IMG/VR virus record: IMGVR_UViG_3300043607_000039
Coordinates: 29,001-93,000 of that record
Reading direction: 5' to 3' (one strand)
Source: a virus
DNA length: 64,000 nucleotides
Part shown: positions 23,016-32,024 of the stretch, piece after piece
How the letters are laid out: every line of letters begins with the position of its first letter
Numbering within the stretch: the stretch's first letter is position 1
Notes under the pieces: model-generated
Seen by the model: the letters and a program-made list of their open reading frames with translations, nothing else
Database searches by the model: none
What the model was told of the DNA's origin: nothing
Program-made: the position numbers and the translations under genes

Positions 23016-23531
23016 TTACGGGGTGGGCTCGGGCTCCGGCTCCGGGGCGGGCTCATCGGGGGTGACCTCGGTGACCTCGCCGGCCACGACCTCAAGCCGC
23101 TCGGCGTCGCCGGCCACGACAACCAGAAGCAGGTCGCCAGAAGCGGTCAGCGGGCCGGTGCCCTCGACGTGGACGGTGGCCGAACCGAGCACGCCCACGG
23201 CCGCCGCCGAAGCGGTGCCATCGCCGTTGTCGGTCAGGTTGATGATCGACGGGTCGTCGACCGTGTAGACCACAACCTCACCCGCAGGCAGCGGGACCGG
23301 GTTGCCTACCTCATCTGCGGCCGCGACTGATAACGCGACCTTCTTGTCTGCCTGGAGGTCCACGAGGACATCCGCCTTTCTTGGTGGTTTGTGAGCTGGG
23401 GCTGGTCCCGCAACTCGGTCTGACTCATCCGTGTCGAGCGCCGGGCCAATATGCCAAAGCAAACGGCGCGACTCTGGGCATGGTTTGGGACAACAGCAAC
23501 CGTCAACGGTTACCTGAACGGTAATGCTCAA
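23016..23531 (-). CDS. Ig-like (Big_2-type) domain protein
   Basis: About 171 residues. Start TTG 23531 or 23534, chosen for AGGAGG upstream. Residues 60-150 read as one bacterial Ig-like domain (ADEVGNPVPLPAGEVVVYTVDD, ..NGDGTASAAAVG..GSATVHVEG), followed by a Glu/Pro-rich tail. In phages such domains decorate virions or bind the cell surface. Immediately downstream of TerL in the leftward unit. Confidence 0.65.
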   Translation of the reverse strand: MSITVQVTVDGCCCPKPCPESRRLLWHIGPALDTDESDRVAGPAPAHKPPRKADVLVDLQADKKVALSVAAADEVGNPVPLPAGEVVVYTVDDPSIINLTDNGDGTASAAAVGVLGSATVHVEGTGPLTASGDLLLVVVAGDAERLEVVAGEVTEVTPDEPAPEPEPEPTP

Positions 23532-23588
23532 CAAAGCCTCCTAGAAAGAGGCGGACGATCCTATGTTCTCATACCCGACTGCCTGGAT

Positions 23589-26500
23589 CTAGAAACCATA
23601 GTTGTACGATCCGGCGTCCTGCCATAGAGACTGAAGCGTAGAAGAAAGGGCATCCCGCGGCGACGAAATGCGAACCTCTTTCTTTTCACCATCCATCAGG
23701 AAGCGGCAGGCGTGAACTAAGGCGTCAAGTCTGTCTGGTGAATCCCTGGTGCCCCAGCCAACGAACGTGGACATCTGGTCTTCCAGCTCCTGTTGATGAC
23801 CCAGGATGTGAAGTCGGCCCTGTTCACAGCGCATGGCAACAGGCTCACCGCGGGTGCGCTTTCCGATTTTGGTATCGATGCCCACGATGGGCGGCTTGGT
23901 ATGTGCGGGGAATAGGCCCTGCCCGACCAGTTCGAAGTAAGCGTCGTGGAAGACCTGAGACATCCACTTTTTACCGAGGTTGACTTCGCAGACGAGCTTG
24001 TCGGCCCCGAACTCGGCCACCACCCGCCAGGCCTCCAGCGCGGCGGCCCGACCCACGGACATGATCGAGCGGTCGGCTAGGACGTACATGTGCTTCTGGC
24101 GGTCCCGGCCGACAACGACAATGCCCATCTCGTCGTCCTCGCCGGTGAGCGAGGGGTCGACCCCCACGACCGTGGCCACCAGATCGTCGGGGACGTCCAG
24201 GATCCGGTTGTTCTCGATGTCCAGACGGGAGAACAGGGCGCCCTCGAACGCCTCGATGATCTCGCCGTACAGCTCCTGGCGGCCGACCATCGTGCCTTCG
24301 TACCGTCGTCGAAGCTCTTCGATCACCAGGGACGAGAGGTTCGAGGCGTTCTCGAACGTGGAGCCCCGCATCAGGTGGACGGTGCCGTCGCCACGGCGCA
24401 CCCATTCCTGGAGAATGTCCACCGGCTTCGGCGTGGTGGTCACGAACGCCCGGGGGTGGTCGCCGGCCAGGTCGGCCCGGAGGGAGGGCATGATGCCTTC
24501 CTCCCACGACTTCTTCGGGAACTTCCATTTGCAGTTGTGGACCAGGATGCGACCGCTGCCGGCAAAAAACTCCGGATCATCGCCTTCGACGGTGATGTCG
24601 TAGACGTTGATTGTCTCTGGCATCCGCCGGATGCCAGAGATCCGCACCGGGTGATGTGGCGCTAGCCCACGGCCCAACATGTCTTCGGGTGCTCCGTACT
24701 TCGCGGTCCAAACGACGTCGTTGACGTGAAGCTCGGACACCTTCCGCCAGCCTTCGTCGGTCCACACCCGGTGGTCCGGCGTCAGCCTCACGGTTGCGGT
24801 GCCGCCAGTAGAGATTTCCCAGACCTCAGCGTCTGGCTGCGTGAGGCGAGACATGATGACCCTGGCGTAGCCGTTACGTGTCAGTACCTCGTCTCCGACT
24901 CGTACGTCTTGAACCGGTGTCCCCAAACGGGGACCACTCCGCGTGAGAATCGGCTCGTTCTTGGCGATACAGATCTCATCGAGCCACGCGCCCGATGAGT
25001 TATAACCACGACCAACGTCCGGGTCATCCGCACCTTCGGTATAGATCTTCGTGCCCGAAGGGAACAGCACCATGGGGCGTGGGCTCATCTTGTAGCGGTG
25101 TCGAATCTTGCGACGGTTCAGTACCTGGAGAATCCCAGCCGGCCCCTCCATGCAAATCGTCCGGCCGTCGGAAAGCGTCTCCGCGATAACCAGCCACTCG
25201 GTCGGGACACCGCGACTGTCGTAGGGGTGCTTAATCGTCTGGGAGACGATCCATTCGCTGCCACTGCGGGAGTTGTGGGTTGGGATCAGGCCCTCGCCGA
25301 CGAGGTACATGGAGTTCGGGGAGTCCACCGTGATGCAGCGCATCGGGGTCGGGTCAATTCGCTCGGCCCCGATGATCATGCGGTGCTGGGTCCGAAGCCC
25401 CTGGCCATCCGGGGGTACGTAGGTGGCCATCTTGCGGGGGGATGTGAACGGGTTGAACGTGGGGCGCCAGGAGACTCGGTACTTGGCCCCCTTGTCGACG
25501 CCGTAGAGCTGGGCCCGTCCCACATGCATGTAGGGGCGCTGGCCAAGCGAGCGGGCCAGGTGCATGACACCGTCGGCCAGCTCTTTGGTGATCGAGCAGA
25601 ACTCCACCTTGGATGCTTCGCCGTAACCGTCGGAGTCCATGAGGCCAGCGAGAAGCGCCCTGCGCTGTTCCACCGACGCCCAGAGGTACTTCTGGGGAAC
25701 ATGCTTGTTGTCCAGAACGTCGATGTGACGCAACTGACTAACCAGGCCGCCGGGCGTTCCCGTGAACCACTGCCCGTCCCTAGGCCTGAGTAGGCAATCG
25801 AAGCCTGCATCAATGACGCACTCCACGACGTGGTCGATGTCGGCTAGGTGACCGGAAATAGTCCCGGCAGAAGTTGAGCCGTTGCCCAGCCAGTAGCCAA
25901 GTAGCCACGGATCCACCGTCAGGCGCACCTCCGGCAACTCAAGAGCGCCGGTCAGGGGAATCGAATGGTTCAGGTCACCACGGGCGTTGTATGTCAGCGT
26001 GTCTACGAGGTCCTGTGTGGTTCTGATTCGGGGGCCAGGGCCTTCTTGATCCCGGTACGGTGGGTTGCTCTTGTGCCGCTTCATGGGGCGCCATGTTGGC
26101 CAGTCCAGCGGGAACCTGGTCGTGTCGGATTCGTACTGGGAGCGGAGGTACGCCTTCCGATCTCTGTGTTCCCACGTCACCCATTGGTGCTCTGAGCATG
26201 TATCGATGTACAGGCCGTCGTTAAAGGTCAACCGGTAGGCGACCTCTGGGTCTTGGTCAAACGTCGCGGTGACCCGGCACGGCTTACCGGCTTCGTCGAA
26301 AACCCAGTCCCCGACCTCCAGATCACCGAGCTTCTTGAATCCGCCCCGGCCTGGCACGGGTCGACGGCGTTCATCGGTGCTACAGTTCGCAACTGGAATA
26401 GATGTAGATACGTCGATCGCCTTTCCCCAACCGCGGCCAGCCAATGCCAGGCACACGAACCAGTTACCGGGCGGCGGAATCTGCTCGGGACGGGCTACCC

Positions 26501-26615
26501 ACCACCAGTCGCCACGCATAATCTCGTCAATAACCCAGTCAGGTTGCTCGGCTAGCCACGCTCTCCTGTCAATTTCAGGAAGCGCAGCGACTCGGTCCTG
26601 GAGAGATAACGCCAT
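23589..26615 (-). CDS. terL: Terminase large subunit carrying two inteins
   Basis: 1008 residues, of which about 479 are extein. The ATPase P-loop is GRGWGK + S (residues 60-65 and 449), split by intein 1; Walker B ends at WLDEI (residue 548), exactly where intein 2 sits. The C-terminal RNase H-like nuclease shows VVGVDPSLTGEDDE, a middle acidic motif in KLVCEVN, and a final DRLDALVHA. The protein powers DNA packaging and cuts the genome end. Both inteins must splice for activity. Confidence 0.93.
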   Translation of the reverse strand: MALSLQDRVAALPEIDRRAWLAEQPDWVIDEIMRGDWWWVARPEQIPPPGNWFVCLALAGRGWGKAIDVSTSIPVANCSTDERRRPVPGRGGFKKLGDLEVGDWVFDEAGKPCRVTATFDQDPEVAYRLTFNDGLYIDTCSEHQWVTWEHRDRKAYLRSQYESDTTRFPLDWPTWRPMKRHKSNPPYRDQEGPGPRIRTTQDLVDTLTYNARGDLNHSIPLTGALELPEVRLTVDPWLLGYWLGNGSTSAGTISGHLADIDHVVECVIDAGFDCLLRPRDGQWFTGTPGGLVSQLRHIDVLDNKHVPQKYLWASVEQRRALLAGLMDSDGYGEASKVEFCSITKELADGVMHLARSLGQRPYMHVGRAQLYGVDKGAKYRVSWRPTFNPFTSPRKMATYVPPDGQGLRTQHRMIIGAERIDPTPMRCITVDSPNSMYLVGEGLIPTHNSRSGSEWIVSQTIKHPYDSRGVPTEWLVIAETLSDGRTICMEGPAGILQVLNRRKIRHRYKMSPRPMVLFPSGTKIYTEGADDPDVGRGYNSSGAWLDEICIAKNEPILTRSGPRLGTPVQDVRVGDEVLTRNGYARVIMSRLTQPDAEVWEISTGGTATVRLTPDHRVWTDEGWRKVSELHVNDVVWTAKYGAPEDMLGRGLAPHHPVRISGIRRMPETINVYDITVEGDDPEFFAGSGRILVHNCKWKFPKKSWEEGIMPSLRADLAGDHPRAFVTTTPKPVDILQEWVRRGDGTVHLMRGSTFENASNLSSLVIEELRRRYEGTMVGRQELYGEIIEAFEGALFSRLDIENNRILDVPDDLVATVVGVDPSLTGEDDEMGIVVVGRDRQKHMYVLADRSIMSVGRAAALEAWRVVAEFGADKLVCEVNLGKKWMSQVFHDAYFELVGQGLFPAHTKPPIVGIDTKIGKRTRGEPVAMRCEQGRLHILGHQQELEDQMSTFVGWGTRDSPDRLDALVHACRFLMDGEKKEVRISSPRDALSSTLQSLWQDAGSYNYGF
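24534..24971 (-). mobile_element. Intein 2 in TerL (mini-intein at Walker B)
   Basis: TerL residues 549-694 (about 146). Starts with Cys (CIAKNEPILT), has block B-like TPDHRVWT, and ends ILVHN before Cys. It is too small for a homing endonuclease domain. Removal joins WLDEI to CKWKF. Confidence 0.88.
25272..26420 (-). mobile_element. Intein 1 in TerL (P-loop) with LAGLIDADG domain
   Basis: TerL residues 66-448 (about 383). Begins with Ala rather than Cys (AIDVSTSIPV), contains block B-like CSEHQWVTWE, a LAGLIDADG motif LLAGLMDSDGYGE near residue 321 and another around LLGYWLGNG near 238, and ends GLIPTHN before Ser. Splicing recreates GRGWGKS. Confidence 0.88.
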
Positions 26616-26655
26616 AGCAATGAATGCTAGATCAAACGCATGGGAAAATAGGGGT

Positions 26656-26820
26656 GTGGAACGTATTCCGGTCGACGAAATCCTGGCCTATTTGGAGGCC
26701 ACCCAGCCCGACCTGATGGACCCGGGTGAGGACCGGTGGGGTGGGGCCAACCTCTACGACCCCCGCCTGCTTCAAGATCCAGAAGTTGCTGGTCCCGAAA
26801 CTCTTGACACCCCCACGTAG
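26656..26820 (+). CDS. 54-residue hypothetical protein
   Basis: Divergent from TerL. GTG 26656 with only AGGGGT just upstream; acidic protein beginning with VDEILAYLEA. Its TAG stop lies in the promoter at 26804. Plausible but weakly supported. Confidence 0.4.
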   Translation: MERIPVDEILAYLEATQPDLMDPGEDRWGGANLYDPRLLQDPEVAGPETLDTPT

Positions 26821-26834
26821 GGGTCAGGTACAGT
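26804..26834 (+). promoter_or_regulatory. Promoter with palindromic spacer (copy 6)
   Basis: TTGACA 26804-26809, spacer with CCCCCACGTAGGGG, TACAGT 26829-26834 (spacer 19; GGTACA would give 17). It feeds a long structured leader. Confidence 0.65.
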
Positions 26835-26840
26835 TGGTCT

Positions 26841-27435
26841 ACGCCCGGAGGAACGGTCAAGGCCGGGACGAGGAACTTGACAACTGAAGATGGCGACAGT
26901 GCTCTGAGGTGGCCCGCAGCAACGTGTCTGCTGGCCGAGAGGCCACTACACTGTCGTCTACGGACGGAGCAGCCACAAGGCCCCTCCCCAGGATCGCCAC
27001 TGAGGCGCCCGTCCTAGCCCACGTCGCCACGGGTTTTTCCTTTCTCCCCGTGACCGGCAGACCGACCGGACGGCTCCTCCTCCGGTGGGCGATGGAGGAG
27101 CAAGCTTCCCTCGGGGGGATGCGAAACAGGGCCACGGTGGAGAAACCCACCGGGGCCCTGCTTCGTGAAACGGTGCGTCGCAAGCATGGGGCGCTTCAAG
27201 CTCCCGATCACGGGAGAAAGGCGGGGACCTTGCCCGGGGTTAAGGCCCCCGCCTTCCTTGGGGGGTTGTTACTCTGCATGGACCACGGGCCGTTGGGGAC
27301 AGCGGCCTGTCGCGGAGGAACGGCCGTTCCTGCCTGGAAAAAGCGAATAAGGGTCCAAGGACCGCGCACTGGGATCCCCGGAGCACCGGAACCACTGTCC
27401 CCACCTCAACTACCTGGAGAGAGTCGAGGGTTCAC
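26841..27435 (+). ncRNA. Structured gene-free leader, possible noncoding RNA
   Basis: About 600 bases with no supported gene. Several strong folds: a nested stem from CGACAGTG (26894) to CACTGTCG (26956) with GTGGCC/GGCCAC and CAGCA/TGCTG inside; CAGGGCC..GGCCCTG near 27130; AAGGCGGGG/CCCCGCCTT near 27220; palindrome GGAACGGCCGTTCC near 27320. The open frame across it has atypical composition. Starts below promoter copy 6 and ends at CTGGAGAGAG before the gene at 27440. Confidence 0.5.
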
Positions 27436-27439
27436 CATC

Positions 27440-27886
27440 GTGAGCATGTACAACATGGTTTTCGGCTCAGAAGGGCCTGCCAAGCGCGGACAAGTCCTCT
27501 TGGCCATGCTGGGTTTCACGAGCTTCACCAACGTCGGCCGGTACCGCGACGCCTGGGTGGAGACCTCGGAGGACGGCCCGATCATCGCCATCTACACCCG
27601 CAACGGCGGAGGCAACCGCGAGAGCTGCTGGCAGCCTGACGGCGCCTTCCAGAACTCGGTCGAATGTGACTGCCCGGCCTGTGTGGCCAACTACCGCATG
27701 CCCGCCCACCCGGGGTGGGCGATGGGCCGTGACGACGAGTTCGACTCCACGTATCGGACCGAGTACTTCCAGGCGCCCGCCGAGTACCTGGACCTGTTGG
27801 AGCCCGTGGCTGGCGATCCCGTCGACACTTCCCAGAGGTGGCACGAGGCCATCGCGAACCTGGACCCGGCCAATGCTAACCATTGA
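27440..27886 (+). CDS. Conserved phage hypothetical protein
   Basis: 148 residues from GTG 27440 (or ATG 27446). MYNMVFGSEGP start, IAIYTRNGGGNRE, and DDEFDSTYRTEYF match a conserved phage protein family of unknown function. CECPAC-like cysteines (CDCPAC) lie mid-protein. The much longer upstream frame is rejected because it runs through the structured leader. Overlaps the next gene by 14 bases. Confidence 0.75.
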   Translation: MSMYNMVFGSEGPAKRGQVLLAMLGFTSFTNVGRYRDAWVETSEDGPIIAIYTRNGGGNRESCWQPDGAFQNSVECDCPACVANYRMPAHPGWAMGRDDEFDSTYRTEYFQAPAEYLDLLEPVAGDPVDTSQRWHEAIANLDPANANH

Positions 27887-28487
27887 GGACAAGGCCTGGA
27901 TGGCAGGGGTCATTGACCTCAAGGGCCGAATGATCCGGAAGCGAAACCAAGATCGGCGCACCACGCAGACCCTGGTCTACGTGGAGAGCAAGCAGCACGA
28001 GGTCATCCGGGCGCTCAGCAAGCTCACAGGCACCAAGCCCGAGGCCAAGAAGCAGTCGACCCTGAGCGAGTTCATCAGGGTGCAGTGCAAGGAACACTGT
28101 CCCGACGCCCACATTCACGTCCGAGACGGCTGGTCCATGCCCACCACCACGCGGTGGACGATCACCGGCGGCCCGATGGTGGTCGTCATGCTCAGCTTGC
28201 TGCCTTACCTGCGGGTTGACCGCGGGTACCAGGAGGCGATCGACGCGATCATGGAGACTCAGTCGCTCGCCGGCCAGGGTGCGCATGCAATCTGGGCCAA
28301 CATCAAACGGCTCATGGATCTCGGGTGGACGCTGCCGGAGGTCTACCAGGAGCCGATGAAGGCCTGGACCGGGCTGGCTCAGGTTGGCGGCCGGCCGATG
28401 GTGGTGGCATCGGAGCCAGAACGGTTGCGTGACATCACGTTCCTGGATGACGATGAGATGATGGTCGTTGCTGCAAGGCCCCGGTAG
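27873..28487 (+). CDS. LAGLIDADG-like endonuclease family protein
   Basis: 204 residues. Starts with WMAGVIDLKGRM, which matches a LAGLIDADG helix, and has RWTITGGPMVVVMLSLLPYLRV followed by a Gln/Glu helix, the usual second half of these nuclease-like folds. The acidic residue of the motif is preserved (D) but a Lys replaces the usual Gly-adjacent acid, so activity is uncertain. Its TAG stop lies in the tRNA-Arg that follows. Confidence 0.6.
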   Translation: MLTIEDKAWMAGVIDLKGRMIRKRNQDRRTTQTLVYVESKQHEVIRALSKLTGTKPEAKKQSTLSEFIRVQCKEHCPDAHIHVRDGWSMPTTTRWTITGGPMVVVMLSLLPYLRVDRGYQEAIDAIMETQSLAGQGAHAIWANIKRLMDLGWTLPEVYQEPMKAWTGLAQVGGRPMVVASEPERLRDITFLDDDEMMVVAARPR

Positions 28488-28550
28488 CTCAGTGGATAGA
28501 GCGCCGTCCTCCTAAGACGGAAGTCACTGGTTCAAGTCCAGTTCGGGGCA
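28478..28550 (+). tRNA. tRNA-Arg(CCT), outside the main array
   Basis: Acceptor GCCCCGG/TCGGGGC; perfect stem CCGTC/GACGG with loop CTCCTAA; T-arm ACTGG/CCAGT. Reads AGG. Its first ten bases overlap the previous CDS end. Confidence 0.92.
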
Positions 28551-28853
28551 CGGTTGGACAAGCCGAAAAGCCTTCGGGCCGATCCCTTCGCGCCAGCCAC
28601 GTAGGTCGACGCTTCAAGGTTCTGACGACCTACGTTTCATAACTAAAACAAGAACCCCGGGCGTTTTAGCTGGTGGAGTTTCGGCCCTTAACTAAAGCTC
28701 CCCCCCACCCGGGAGCTACCCGTGGAGCGAGGCGACGGTATACGGACGCTGAGCGGTGATACGGGGCCCGGGTGGTTACAACAATCCACATTGGACGAAG
28801 GAGGTGCGTCATGACCTAGGTAGCCAGAAGTTCTGGCCTTCAGAGAGGTCGCC
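28551..28853 (+). other. Gene-free stretch with inverted repeats and a two-codon ORF
   Basis: Contains ACGTAGGTCG..CGACCTACGT near 28599-28640, GGGAGC/GCTCCC near 28700, and a strong GAAGGAGGTG followed by ATG-ACC-TAG at 28811-28819. No normal gene seen. Confidence 0.5.
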
Positions 28854-29264
28854 ATGTCCCGCACCGACAAGGACCGCCCGTGGTGGATCCGGTCCGAGTG
28901 GTATGAACCCGTTCACTACAACTGCATGTACTACCAGGGCTACCAGACATGTGACCGCAGCCGAGTGTGCGACCTGCCGCCCGAACCCGTGCGGGGGAAC
29001 TTTTCGTACCCTTCTGCCGGCCACCGGTACGGCCCACGCGCACAATGCATCTGGTACCCCATGTGGCCCCGCCGCGTTCGGTACAACTACACCCGTCCCC
29101 CAACCCGAGTGGATAAGCACCTCGGCTGGTGGGGACCGGATCGACGAGACGTCCGAGACCTGATGATCAAGGCTCGGAAGCAGTACCGCGGGTATCGAGA
29201 GGTGGAGATCCTTGAGCCCGTGAGGCATCACCGTCACGCCGGCAAAGCAGGCTGGTGGGACTGA
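28854..29264 (+). CDS. MSRTD-family protein, paralog of 3550
   Basis: 136 residues, very rich in Tyr, Trp and Arg. Start MSRTDKDRPWW parallels the gene at 3550. Four Cys and several His residues could bind metal. Ribosome-binding site AGAGAGG. No function known. Confidence 0.65.
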   Translation: MSRTDKDRPWWIRSEWYEPVHYNCMYYQGYQTCDRSRVCDLPPEPVRGNFSYPSAGHRYGPRAQCIWYPMWPRRVRYNYTRPPTRVDKHLGWWGPDRRDVRDLMIKARKQYRGYREVEILEPVRHHRHAGKAGWWD

Positions 29265-29297
29265 ACCAATCACCTGGAGAGAGTGAGAACGACCGTA

Positions 29298-30878
29298 ATG
29301 GCAAAGTTGGTCCCCGGAAATGGCCTCGTGATGGCCGACCCGGTACTCACCGGAGAACTACTGAACGACTTCATGGAGAGCGTGCAGGACCGCGCTCGCA
29401 AGGCGAAGGAGCCGACCCAGGAGGAGAAGCTCCGCGACGCGGTGACGGCCCTGCTGCACGCGCTCGGCGAGATGCGGGTCCAGGAGGACGCGCTCACGTT
29501 CGAGGGGGACAAGTTCATCTTCCCCGGCTCGTACGAGGGCAAGATCCCGGCCGTCATCGACTTCCTGCGCAACTACATGAAGCAGGAGGAGATGCGTTTC
29601 GACTTCAACAAGACGCTCCCCTACCGCCCGTACGACGGCGCCTACGCCTTCATGACCGTGATGCGCCAGCTGACCGGCACCACCGGCTTCGGCGTGAACC
29701 GGATGACCTTCTTCGGCCCCGAGCCGCCGGAGTTCATCTCCATCCCGATCAACGCGAAGGGCGACACGGCCCAGATCCCCTGGGGTCTGGTCGAGTTCCC
29801 GGCCTACGGCGCCAAGTTCGACGTCGGCGCGGTGCGGACTGACAGCGGCTACACGTTCCACCTGACGGTGAACGCGCCCCGCAAGCACCGCAAGGAGATC
29901 GAGGCGATCTTCAGCCTGATCGAGAAGCACCTCAAGGACAACTCGATCTACCGCGGTCAGGCCATCAACGGCCACGACATGCAGCCCGAGTTCATCGACC
30001 TGTCCCGGGTCGACCCGGAGAAGGTGGTCTACAGCCAGTCGGTCATGGACGACCTGCTGACCCACGTGTGGGCGCCGATCCGGTTCACGGAGCGGTACCG
30101 CAACCAGGGCATGCCGCTCAAGCGCGCGGTGCTGTTCGCTGGCCCCTTCGGTACCGGCAAGACCCTGGGCTGCTTGCTCACCGCGAAGGAGGCGGTCGAG
30201 CAGGGCTGGACCTTCATCATGTGCCGGACCGGCCAGGACAAGCCGGCCGACGTCATCAAGACGGCCGAGCTGTACGCCCCCGCGGTCGTGGTCATCGAGG
30301 ACCTCGACGTGCACGCGGGCTCGTCCACCAAGGTCGAGATTTCGCAGCTGCTGGAGATGCTCGACGGTGCGGTGAACAAGGGCAACGAGATCATCGGCCT
30401 GTTCACCACGAACCACATCGAGGACATCCAGAAGGGCGCGCTGCGTCCTGGCCGCATCGACGCGGTCATCGAGATCACCGACCTCGATGAGCCGGCTTTC
30501 CGTCGGCTGATCATCAACAACATCGGTGCGGACTGGTTGGCTGACGACGTGGACTACACGGCCGTCGCTGAGGCCATGCACGGGTTCCTGCCGGCCTTCG
30601 TGGCCCAGGCCGCTCAGCGGTCCCTGGGGTACATCATGGCCCGCAACAACGGCCAGCCCGGCGTGGTCGACACCGAGGCACTGGTGGGTGCGGCCCGTAC
30701 TCTGCGGCCTCAGCTGGAGCTGATGGACGGGGCGAAGGAGGGCGTCCGTCCGAACCTACTGGAGGACGCGATCCGTGACGTCGTGGACGGGTCGCTCAAG
30801 CGGACCCGACTCAACACCCACGACGACTACCGACTCCAGGTCGAGCCGCCCACGGTGCTCAACGGAGGCAAGAGCTAA
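29298..30878 (+). CDS. AAA+ ATPase (classic AAA clade)
   Basis: About 526 residues; ATG 29298 preferred, though GTG 29283 behind GGAGAGAG is possible. N-terminal 240 residues are not recognised. The AAA module shows Walker A GPFGTGKT near 282, Walker B VVVIEDLD, sensor 1 FTTNH, and arginine-finger region LRPGRID, followed by an alpha-helical lid. Such proteins are hexameric unfoldases or remodelers. Strong terminator follows, so it may be a high-expression single gene. Confidence 0.88.
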   Translation: MAKLVPGNGLVMADPVLTGELLNDFMESVQDRARKAKEPTQEEKLRDAVTALLHALGEMRVQEDALTFEGDKFIFPGSYEGKIPAVIDFLRNYMKQEEMRFDFNKTLPYRPYDGAYAFMTVMRQLTGTTGFGVNRMTFFGPEPPEFISIPINAKGDTAQIPWGLVEFPAYGAKFDVGAVRTDSGYTFHLTVNAPRKHRKEIEAIFSLIEKHLKDNSIYRGQAINGHDMQPEFIDLSRVDPEKVVYSQSVMDDLLTHVWAPIRFTERYRNQGMPLKRAVLFAGPFGTGKTLGCLLTAKEAVEQGWTFIMCRTGQDKPADVIKTAELYAPAVVVIEDLDVHAGSSTKVEISQLLEMLDGAVNKGNEIIGLFTTNHIEDIQKGALRPGRIDAVIEITDLDEPAFRRLIINNIGADWLADDVDYTAVAEAMHGFLPAFVAQAAQRSLGYIMARNNGQPGVVDTEALVGAARTLRPQLELMDGAKEGVRPNLLEDAIRDVVDGSLKRTRLNTHDDYRLQVEPPTVLNGGKS

Positions 30879-30897
30879 GCCTTACTCTCTCCACCCC

Positions 30898-30948
30898 GCC
30901 CCGGGGGTTCAGGTCTCTGCCATCGACCTGGGCCCCCGGGGCTTTTTT
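30898..30948 (+). terminator. Rho-independent terminator after AAA gene
   Basis: GCCCCGGGGG...CCCCCGGGGC stem with an inner pair CAGGTC/GACCTG, followed by six T at 30943-30948. Confidence 0.9.
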
Positions 30949-30980
30949 GTGTCCAAAACGGACGACTTCACAGAAGAGCC

Positions 30981-31010
30981 TTGACTCACCCGTACGTCCC
31001 CCTGTAACTT
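30981..31010 (+). promoter_or_regulatory. Promoter (copy 7) for the ParB-like genes
   Basis: TTGACT 30981-30986, 18-base spacer with CACCCGTACGTCCCCC, TAACTT 31005-31010. Same -35 and -10 as the promoter at 19961. Confidence 0.7.
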
Positions 31011-31046
31011 CGGTGACGACGGAAATCTACGAAGTTGAGGTGGCCG

Positions 31047-32024
31047 ATGGGGAACGATGGCACGGGTGTCACTCGACCGATGAGGTACATCCTGAACGGA
31101 AACGCAGCCTCGATCCGAGTCGACGATCGAGGCATCAAGGATCTGGCTGACGACATCGAGGATCGCGGCCTCATCCTTCCCGTCCTGGTGGCGCCAGACA
31201 ACCTGATCCTCAGCGGCTGCCGCCGGGTCGCGGCGATGGACCTACTGGGCTGGACCCGGGTGCCGGTCGTCGTCACGGACGACTGGGAGCGAGTCGTCGA
31301 GCACTTCAAGAACGAGGTCAAGGTGGCCGCAGATTTGGGCCTGCCATCTGAGCCTCTTTACCTCCGAGAGTTCGACGAACTGGTAGACCGTCGACTGCGC
31401 CAAATCTTTGAGCCCGAGCGCCGTCGGCGGTTGGGTGTGGCCATCAGTCTCGCCCGGGCATCCAGGGGGAATGGCTTGAAGGCCGCGGATCGCAAGCACC
31501 CCAATCATCACCGAAACAGTTTCACGGACTCGGTGATAGAGATGCTGAACATGCCGGCGACTCAGGTCACGACCTCGCGAGAGATCATGGCCAAGGTCAA
31601 GCTGTGCAAGGAACGCAGTGCAGATTTGGGCCTGCGGGCCGAGGAAGCGTTGGACAAGGTTCAAAGGTACGGCGGCCGTCTCCACTCCCTCAAGCGAATG
31701 CTCGGCGACATGCTTGAGGGCCGAGAAAACGTCCAGTACCGGCTCTTGATCGATGGGCCTGCTGTCGTCCAGCCAGCACCCCAAAAGTCTCGGGAGCCAG
31801 ACCGACGTTTGGCCGAGGAGCAAGTGGCAGCGATAAACCGACTCCTCGACATGTACGAGGCTCTCGGGGACATGGTCCGCGAGATCGGAGACCTCAACGT
31901 AGCTGTTGATCCCGAGACGGTTGCCGCGCTCCAGAAGAGGTACGGCAACGCACAACGAAAGGTCGGAGTCCTTCGCTCCTACCTGAACAACGTCAACTCC
32001 AGGAGAGAGAGTAACGACGCATGA
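31047..32024 (+). CDS. ParB/sulfiredoxin-fold domain protein
   Basis: 325 residues from ATG 31047 (GAGGTGG upstream). N-terminal ParB-like domain: IKDLADDIEDRGLILPVLV, LILSGCRRVAAMDLLGW. The C terminus is helical with coiled-coil character. Role may be DNA binding, nuclease or partition-like. ATGA overlap with the following ParB-like gene. Confidence 0.82.
   Translation: MGNDGTGVTRPMRYILNGNAASIRVDDRGIKDLADDIEDRGLILPVLVAPDNLILSGCRRVAAMDLLGWTRVPVVVTDDWERVVEHFKNEVKVAADLGLPSEPLYLREFDELVDRRLRQIFEPERRRRLGVAISLARASRGNGLKAADRKHPNHHRNSFTDSVIEMLNMPATQVTTSREIMAKVKLCKERSADLGLRAEEALDKVQRYGGRLHSLKRMLGDMLEGRENVQYRLLIDGPAVVQPAPQKSREPDRRLAEEQVAAINRLLDMYEALGDMVREIGDLNVAVDPETVAALQKRYGNAQRKVGVLRSYLNNVNSRRESNDA

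Noticed and set aside
25400-25425. Promoter-like GGGGGTACGTAGG on the plus strand
   Set aside because: It lies inside the TerL intein coding region, with no -35/-10 pair and no gene start downstream.
26909-27439. Upstream extension of the gene at 27440 (325-residue frame)
   Set aside because: The extension runs through strong hairpins, has atypical composition and lacks a ribosome-binding site.
28599-28640. Another copy of the promoter palindrome at ACGTAGGTCG
   Set aside because: It is a long-loop inverted repeat without TTGAC at the right distance, so it was not counted in the promoter family.
29358-30581. Minus-strand ORF opposite the AAA ATPase
   Set aside because: Walker motifs are on the plus strand; the antisense frame shows no domain.
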